Under the pieces are notes generated by a model. It was given only the letters and a program-made list of their open reading frames with translations. It did no database searches and was not told the DNA's origin. Positions 18,501-24,079 of a stretch of 24,079 nucleotides of DNA are shown in pieces. Source of the DNA: Botryllus schlosseri (taxonomy: Eukaryota; Chordata; Ascidiacea; Stolidobranchia; Styelidae). The position numbers and the translations under genes are program-made. The stretch is from assembly GCA_000444245.1 (NCBI GenBank), contig ATSW01013060.1, positions 1 to 24,079 of the forward strand. The letters are read 5' to 3'. Numbering within the stretch: the stretch's first letter is position 1; every line of letters begins with the position of its first letter.

Positions 18501-18821
18501 TAGTAGATAATATTCATACAACCTTTACAAGAATTCGAAAAAATGCAATTCAAATACCCGTCGGCCGCTACTCTACGGATATTTCATAGCAGGAGTCCGC
18601 CACAGGTGGCGATCTTGCTCGCGCAAAAGACACGAACTCGACTGCACTTTGCGTCGAGTGACATTCGTTAATCCCGCATCCGGTCGCGACAACGCGTCCG
18701 ATTGCACGCTGTGACGTCGACAATGCTCAGGAAGCAGGATACACAAATACATTCATTGCGAGCAGTTTCGGAAGCAGATTTCCAAAAGGCGGGTTACTGG
18801 GATCCGTGCGCGATAGATATC
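18501..18821. other. Unique intron DNA
   Basis: CpG-rich around 18600-18720 with no gene or repeat recognised. Confidence 0.35.
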
Positions 18822-18875
18822 TTGGATAGTATATTCATATCGAAATGAACCCGAATATTTTCGGCTGACACTCGC
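18822..18875 (-). repeat. Family A, partial arm
   Basis: ttggatagtatattcatatc, gaaatgaacccgaatatttt, cggctgacactcgcc: close to the family consensus. Confidence 0.65.
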
Positions 18876-18972
18876 CATTACGAAACAAATCCGCCCACCA
18901 AGGAAAAGAAGCGAGCAATAGTTGGACAGCTAGAATATTTTCAGTTCTTCAAGCTTCCTTAGAATTACTATA

Positions 18973-19345
18973 TCCTTTTCAGGACACCAGAAATAATGTT
19001 ACAATTATAATTAAAGCACAGAAACATCTAACGAATTGATTAGAATTATATTACCGCCTACCAGCATTTCGATATAATAAGCCTAGACAACAAGAATGGA
19101 TTACGATTGATATTACGGCAGACACGCAAAATTTGTACACGAATAATTTGCGGCAATGACAGATCAAAATTCAAGTTTAATTGATATCAAATCAGAATTT
19201 ACTCCCACAGACACAGGCACGAGAATGGCAAATGTCTGTACAGTAAGCTTGGCTGGTTTCGCACTGGTTCAGCAGCATTTTCAAGAAAACCAGAAATTAC
19301 ATCAGAATTAAAATGAGAGCGCAGAAACATTACACAAATTACATC
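18973..19345 (-). repeat. Family C copies 7a and 7b, reverse
   Basis: 7a (18973-19098) holds the left part: accagaaataatg, agcacagaaacatctaacg, agcatttcgatataataag, cctagacaacaagaatgg. 7b (about 19170-19345) holds the core: ggcacgagaatggcaaatgt, ctgtacagtaagcttggctg, agcagcattttcaagaaaac, aattaaaatgagagcgcag. Confidence 0.65.
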
Positions 19346-19663
19346 CAACGCATTCCTCTCTAATTAGACAGCTGTAATTATCAAGTTTTCCAAGTTTGAA
19401 AGAAGTCTCAAGACGCGTCTCGCAACGGCGTCGTGGCTTCAAACCGCTGTACAGAAACACGCAACAAATGCTGAGAAACCTACAAAAAATGTTTGTCTGA
19501 TTCGCCTCGGGAAGCTATCACGGTCGCCGAAAAGATTTCCGCTGACTCAATGTTTAGCTCCGTCGACATTCAGCAATATCGACTGTCGTTTGCGACCATC
19601 GGCAGAAGCCGTGTTTTGGATGGATCCGTTTTTGTGCGCAGAGATTTTGATTGGAGCTTGGAC
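19346..19663. other. Unique intron DNA
   Basis: Short overlapping open frames on both strands (19493-19687, + and 19554-19760, -) run into the G copy. No gene recognised. Confidence 0.35.
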
Positions 19664-19972
19664 GGATTTTCGAGCCGATACCGATAAAACCGATATATTC
19701 GGTCAGCATTGAAAAGAGATGGCGTGTAGCTTGAGCCGAGTTTCCAAAACTTAACAGCATTCATTTTAACAGCTTTACAGTCATTACTATGCTTGAACAA
19801 GTAATAAACTAGAAAGGCTGTATCTCGACACCTACAAACTATAAAAAAATACATCAATATTCACATAATAATAATTCTGTGGATCCCTATTCCCTACTAC
19901 CGTGTTGTGACATCATGAAAATTCCAGATCTTTTATTAACTTTAACGGTCGATAACGATACTTCGGGCCCTA
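19664..19972 (+). repeat. Family G copy 2
   Basis: It matches 13468-13687 over its first 200 bp, then continues to cgataacgatacttcgggccc/ta. That end, read in reverse (TAGGGCCCGAAGTATCG), faintly mirrors the start and could be an inverted terminus. Confidence 0.55.
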
Positions 19973-19975
19973 GTT

Positions 19976-20127
19976 TTGATATTTGGTGATACAATTGTTG
20001 ATATATATATACCATGTTCTTTCAATTCTCTACTAGTTGCTGACGATTACCCCTGACGAGATTCAGCCGAAAATATTAAAGTTTATTTTATTATCAATAT
20101 ATTGTGCAATTGCATATTTTGAAGTTC
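19976..20127 (+). repeat. Family A, right arm with upstream segment
   Basis: It begins atatttggtgatacaattgt, a segment shared with 23923, then caattctctactagttgctg, acgattacccctgacgag, ending gcatattttgaagttc. It starts where family G ends. Confidence 0.7.
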
Positions 20128-20782
20128 GATACCTCCGAGAAGCTCTACAATTATATGGCTTCGTCATTCTATGTTTGAGGAGGAGGAATTCTTGGACGAT
20201 CCGATACCTGTACGTTAAATCCCGATAAAACAATTATGATGTCCGACATATCAACTGCCTTCACAACAGTCACCGGCGTCACTGGCAAATCCGATAAAAT
20301 ATTATGACGAGTCAGGCCGCAGAGAGATAGCCGACCGCCAACAACACGTCGACCGCGGAATAAGAACCAGATACGGCAAAAGTTCAAGACCTCTCCTTCC
20401 CACTTAGCGCACATAGTGAGACGCAGATAAAATACCAAGGCCCGGATTGATATTGCGCAGATAACAAGCGATTAATGTAGTTATGACAGAAGAACGCAAA
20501 TATTATTCGTAGATATCATACAATAGATGGACAATGAGCAGATTTTAGGAGGTACAAAACTTCAATATACAAAGATGCGGAATGGAAACGCGTATTTGTG
20601 TAGTGCGGACGGAGATTGCTCGCGCCGGCCGCAATAGAATACGACACGAATTTCTCTTCCTCGTCACGCCTACCCGCCGAATTTACACACGTCGATCAAA
20701 CTGATACGTGCGAACGGGCAAAACCGAGTGCTTCAGCTGAGCCCAGTTGGACAATTAAAAAATTTCAGCTTTGCCGAACTAG
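20128..20782. other. Unique intron DNA with an A remnant
   Basis: aaaacttcaatatacaaa (about 20557-20574) is the tip of an A element. ccgataaaacaattatgat and ccgataaaatattatgac recur 71 bp apart (20222, 20293). The 89-codon minus frame (20169-20438) has no domain. Confidence 0.4.
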
Positions 20783-21012
20783 AGTACAATTAGAATGAAT
20801 GAATTCGCGAAACTTTGACATCGAATCAAGTTTGGTTCGTCTCAAATCATTATCAAATCATACTTGGGAGGAGAACAGCAAATGTCTGTACACCGAGCTT
20901 GTCTCGTTTCGCAGTATACAGTTCTCCTGTAGCATTTTCAAAAAAACAGAAATTAGACTAGAATTAAAATAAACGTGGAAATATTTCTTAAATTAAATTA
21001 GAAGTTGATTAC
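20783..21012 (-). repeat. Family C copy 8, reverse
   Basis: gaattcgcgaaactttgaca, agcaaatgtctgtacaccga, gcttgtctcgtttcgcagta, tacagttctcctgtagcatt, acagaaattagactagaatt. The hairpin is partly lost. Confidence 0.7.
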
Positions 21013-21127
21013 GTGGATTCTGAATTAGGCTTCCAGTTAAGTATTTTAGTATCAATCATTATGTAGTTTAGTAGTTATAACAGTATGAAAGATACGGATT
21101 ATGGAAAGTTAAAATATTGCACCTCGT

Positions 21128-21404
21128 ATGCTACCCAAAGAATACAATGCTACATCACATTAAAATGATTTGGTCTTTTTAGACCATTCCTATTTCAGTG
21201 CACTTTGTGACAATGCTGCAGGTTAATCACGACTTCACAAATATGTCATTTCCAGTAACGTATGTAGCCTTGTTCTGCATGCTTCGTATGTTGTGATACG
21301 GCCAGCCTAAGTTTACAGCCTTCCAGAGCGGAAAATAGTATCGAAACCATAATTTCGTTCATAAATTAGGTCCTAGTGGTGTTGCGTGCAAATAGTATCC
21401 CTCG
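21128..21404 (+). repeat. Family B copy 9, near full length
   Basis: atacaatgctacatcacatt, gaccattcctatttcagtgc, actttgtgacaatgctgcag, cttcacaaatatgtcatttc, catgcttcgtatgttgtgat, agagcggaaaatagtatcga. This copy preserves the empty target site of the hAT-like insertion at 16080. Confidence 0.75.
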
Positions 21405-21927
21405 AACGTATCGAATTGCCAGCGACCAAAAACTTGACGCAGCCTATATCGTGCGAGATTACATATCTATCTCAATGACGTCATTTCCACCAAGTCGTCG
21501 AAAACCGTTTTCTCACGGGGCGAGTATCTCGGAGGTGTTGAGCTCTGACGTCAACATGTTTATCGCTAAAGCCTTAGATACCGTGCTGTCCTGCCATAGA
21601 CGCTGAACAGGTGGGGTTAGGATTATGTGGAATCGGAGCACTTGACCTCAACTTGAGCGTAAGGATGGAATTACCAGCGCAGGTGCGCGTAGCCGTGGTT
21701 TTCAAACCGTGAGCCAATCGAGACGCGATTATATCCAACAGTTTAAATACGATTTGATATTCCTAATGCATGATACCGCACTTGATGATACCACAACTTG
21801 TTTCGCACAGTGAGTTTCTGAGCGTTTCAGAAGAACGGCGATGATTCGCAAAAATTGTCACGACATAATATACGGTCGAATCACGAAAGACAAAACTTGC
21901 ACAAACTATCGTAGTTTCAAAATGTGC
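21405..21927. other. Unique intron DNA
   Basis: The plus frame 21376-21606 (76 codons) starts inside the B copy and has no domain. Nothing else recognised. Confidence 0.35.
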
Positions 21928-22199
21928 CACTAGAACTAGAACTAGACCGGGGCCTACGATACTTATCGTATCCCCCGACTAGACCTAACGACTTTCAAAG
22001 ATCCACAACTAACAAAAACACGACTGAGTAGGTTCAATTCCGAAGCAACTCATCAATTTCAAATTTGATTGAAATTTGACTGGAATTGAGTACTGAAGGG
22101 GTTTCAACCCCAAAAACCCAACCCCTGGCTATACACGCCACTGTCATTAGCAATGACTCTGAGCTAGCGATGGCCGCAAGAACATCGCACAACATAACA
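21928..22199. repeat. Family D array 5 (reverse) followed by family H copy 2
   Basis: The D part (21928-22012) is decayed: cactagaactagaactagac. H (22079-22199) has ggggtttcaaccccaaaaac, ccctggctatacacgccact, gcaatgactctgagctagcg, ggccgcaagaac. CCTGGCTA-ACGCCACTG resembles an end motif of some animal DNA transposons, but homology with copy 1 continues past it. Confidence 0.55.
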
Positions 22200-22235
22200 C
22201 AGGTTATCAGGCAGACACGTAGAAAATTCACATCT

Positions 22236-22315
22236 TTTATAAATTAGATTACAATTAAAATTCTAGATACAGTTTTTAAATTAGATTGGAATTAGAATTC
22301 GAGAAAACTAGATGG
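22236..22315 (-). repeat. Family C tail remnant
   Basis: Two reverse tail units, aaattagattacaattaaaa and aaattagattggaattagaa, without a core. Confidence 0.55.
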
Positions 22316-22911
22316 TTCGTACATGTCTAGTCTGACAAAGTGACAAAACAACCCAAGCAGCTTCGATCGGCGACCCATTGAACGGGAGATAAACTTTACA
22401 ACCGGAAAAGTTCGATCGACTGCAGACGTGGCGTTAAGCCCCCCGATAATTGCGCTGGCCTAATCGGAACAAGCAACACTACAGCCTTGAGACGGAGTAA
22501 AACAAAGGCCCTTGGTCGCGTCTTTCAGCGATCGAAAAAGCCACCCACGAACAGGCCTGGCTAACGTCACAATTATCAAACGCCGCGTCAATAGGGACAT
22601 CCTCTCGGATTTAATATTATCTAACACGCGATAACATGACGACATGACAACTATACAATCGCGACTGTAAACCGCTGTAGAAATTAGCGAAATTCTGCTA
22701 TCTACATCAGTAATCAACGCTTTTTAGCCTGGGTACAAATTAACCGATTTGAAATTTGAGGAGTCATTTCTCTAATTAGGCGATTACCTCTTTGTATCTC
22801 GCGACTAATATATACTCGGCGACAATGCATACGCGGGAGAATGATTTCAGACCGTTGTCAAAGCTACCGCGACCGGTTACATCAACGTCAAAGTATTCAA
22901 AGCCAACTTAC
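22316..22911. other. Unique intron DNA 3' of the PNGG exon
   Basis: No repeat. The minus-strand 85-codon frame (22460-22717) shows no domain. Unique and moderately GC-rich. Confidence 0.35.
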
Positions 22912-23027
22912 GTTTGGCGGTAGGCCCCCGTTTGGAAAGAAAGAGGGAATGCTCGAAACGATGGACCCGATATCCGTGGGGTAAATGTAGGGTCTGCCTG
23001 GGACTTTGGGGTCATCGCGGGCGTCAC
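22912..23027 (-). CDS. TCF/LEF (pan): TCF/LEF transcription factor, internal exon (PGRPYI...PNGG block)
   Basis: The exon is 116 nt: GT completing a split codon, then 38 open codons. The acceptor is strong (tgttccttt cag) and the donor is consensus gtaagt. The residues run DARDDPKVPGRPYIYPTDIG, then SIVSSIPSFFPNGGLPPN. This fits the TCF7L2 stretch PPYPGYPFIMIPDLTSPYLP followed by NGSLSP, which lies between the beta-catenin-binding domain and the SNKVP exon: shared P-G-x-P-[FY]-I, a D, then PNG-L-P. One of the other two frames stops at once; the third is open but unlike the family. The exon enters in phase 1 and leaves in phase 0, which joins the downstream SKVP exon in frame. The vertebrate segment TARTLHFQ...MKWPLLD, expected between them, was not found, so it is absent or on an unrecognised exon in the 21-kb intron. 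Similarity alone is modest; splice signals, phase and order add most of the confidence. Confidence 0.75.
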
Positions 23028-23544
23028 CTGAAAGGAACATTGTTGTAATCACAGTTGGAATGATAGGTACAATTTTGTTACATATTTAGATTACAATAAA
23101 AACGATAGCTGCATAGGGCAAGGTTTCTGATCCAAATAAGACTAGAATTAGAATTAGAATTTCTGAATTCGCAAAACTTGGAAATTGAATTAAATTCACG
23201 AATAGATAGCAATACAACAAAAATGAAGTTCGGTTCATATCAAGCATAGTTCCTTCTCACAGCTACAAAGCTTTTATCGAAAATATACTACAATTGGAAT
23301 TATAACTACAGTTTTTTCCGAATTAGATTAGAATTAGAATTACAAATATTGAATTCGCAAAAACTTCAGTTCATATAAAATCAGAGATTATTCTCGTAAG
23401 CACGAGAACGGAAAAAAATGTCTGCACGCCAGGCTTGGCTCGTTTCGCATTACACAGTTCTCCTGTAGCATTTTCATTAAAACCATAATTCAGATTCGAA
23501 TGAAAATGAGAGCATCGAAATATATCACAATAAAAGTAGCTAAC
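23028..23544 (-). other. TCF/LEF intron, 517 bp, mostly one repeat
   Basis: This intron joins the two upstream exons. Nearly all of it is a reverse-orientation family C repeat (23077-23541). Only about 50 bp before the acceptor and a few bases after the donor look like original intron. Confidence 0.5.
23077..23541 (-). repeat. Family C copy 9, reverse, nearly filling an intron
   Basis: Tail units come first, then ttgaattcgcaaaaacttca, the hairpin attctcgtaagcacgagaac, aggcttggctcgtttcgcat, tacacagttctcctgtagca, ttttcattaaaacc, aatgaaaatgagagcatcg. It ends within a few bases of an exon's donor. Confidence 0.72.
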
Positions 23545-23593
23545 CTCTTTCCAGCCGATCGTTGTTTGAAGGCTCACCCGCGTTTGCTTTGGC
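23545..23593 (-). CDS. TCF/LEF (pan): TCF/LEF gene, probable short upstream exon
   Basis: The acceptor is very good (gattccttacatttccag, with a branch-like gctaat upstream). It opens 16 codons plus one base, AKANAGEPSNNDRLER plus G, to a weak donor, GAG|gttagc. That leaves phase 1, exactly what the 22912-23027 exon needs (G|GT = Gly). In the family this place holds a charged linker just before PPYPGYPF (EEAAKRQDGGLFKG in TCF7L2), which fits in character though not in letters. Inside the exon is a stronger donor (gcgg|gtgagc, 23577-23578) that also leaves phase 1. Its use would drop 11 codons and keep frame, so two isoforms are possible. A family C repeat ends within a few bases of the outer donor. 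The call rests on splice signals and phase, not on protein similarity. Confidence 0.52.
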
Positions 23594-24079
23594 CTGGAAA
23601 TGTAAGGAATCAGATTAGCAACAGTTTAAATTCGGATGGACAAGGCTTTTCATGTAAGAATTGAATTAAGGAAGGCGGTGGAGTCGGTACACTTAACCAC
23701 GGACTCAATATCTTGCCGAATCAACTACGACACAATTTTCGTCACAGAACTCTAGCAACGCTGCAAATCTACTCAGACGGTTGAATGATTGTCGATATAT
23801 AATGTTCTTTTCAATTCTTTACTAGTTGCTGACGATTTCATGCCAACAGAAGGCGTTCTTGTATAATCCAAAAATAGTACATTGAACGTAACCAACTGTG
23901 AGCCTTGATACCTGAGGTAAGTAATATTTGGTGATAAAATTGTTGATATCCAAAGTTCTTTTGAATAGCTTTCTAGTTGCTGACAATTACCCCTTGATAA
24001 GTGTCAGCCGAAAATATTCGCGTTTATTGCAATATTAATATTTATTCAATTGACTTCTGAGGCTACCTGAGACTGCCAA
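23594..24079. other. Upstream TCF/LEF intron with two family A pieces
   Basis: Unique DNA to 23790, then an A fragment (23791-23838) and an A arm (23923-24058: atatttggtgataaaattgt ... tattcaattgacttc). No further exon of the TCF gene is recognised here. Confidence 0.5.

Larger units (their letters stand above)
1665..22911 (-). other. Large TCF/LEF intron, about 21.2 kb, repeat mosaic
   Basis: This intron lies between a phase-0 donor (gtaagt at 22911-22906) and a phase-0 acceptor (ctcag at 1669-1665). Roughly half is recognisable members of families A to H; the rest is unique. Open frames inside it are short, overlap on both strands and show no recognisable domain. Alternative or cassette exons cannot be excluded; one candidate (3897-4001) is listed. 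In vertebrates the matching region of TCF genes hosts internal promoters and alternative exons (established knowledge), so unique islands here are plausible control DNA. Confidence 0.7.

Noticed and set aside
22031-22041. GGTTCAATTCC, a possible tRNA/SINE B box.
   Set aside because: No A box at the right distance upstream and no cloverleaf pairing around it.
22079-22150. CCTGGCTA-ACGCCACTG read as the terminus of a DNA transposon.
   Set aside because: Similarity between the two H copies continues past the motif, so it is not the end of the shared unit.
23914-23921. Perfect GAG|GTAAGT donor on the plus strand.
   Set aside because: No acceptor or open exon precedes it and the only supported gene is on the minus strand.

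Overview
The window looks like eukaryotic, probably invertebrate, nuclear DNA. It is AT-rich without the CpG depletion typical of vertebrates, it has no bacterial-style operons or long open frames, and it is packed with short diverged non-autonomous repeats. The species cannot be named. None of the ATG-initiated open frames of 60-134 codons looks like a whole gene. The real coding content is three short spliced exons on the minus strand, found by pairing splice sites with open frames.

The gene is a TCF/LEF transcription factor (pangolin / TCF7L2 family), the DNA-binding end-point of Wnt/beta-catenin signalling. In gene order, right to left: a short exon (23593-23545), the proline/glycine-rich PGRPYI...PNGG exon (23027-22912), then about 21.2 kb of intron, and the exon ending DIDSKTG...GQIPHPLAPW (1664-1501). 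The last matches the conserved DVDPKTG...GQIPHPLGW block of TCF7L2 and anchors the identification. Intron phases agree across all three (phase 1, then 0, then 2 leaving). The beta-catenin-binding N-terminus should lie right of the window; the HMG box and any C-clamp should lie left of it.

The large intron is a mosaic of unique DNA and at least eight recurring families, labelled here A to H. A: foldback element ending TTCAATATACAATTG. B: about 280-330 bp element, nine copies. C: hairpin element with a 42-bp tandem tail, about ten copies. D: AGTTCT-based minisatellite module. E: paired AT-rich unit, three copies. F: short local repeat at 820-870. G: a pair containing GAGCCGATACCGATA. H: a pair linked to D arrays. 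The clearest insertion is a 430-bp hAT-like element (16080-16509) inside a B copy; both 8-bp target duplications are one base away from the empty site in another B copy.

About 150 bp upstream (gene sense) of the GQIPHPL exon is a 40-bp tandem of two TCF HMG-box sites, each followed by a near-consensus C-clamp Helper site. This suggests Wnt autoregulation of the gene. It is the most interesting functional hypothesis here and is unproven.
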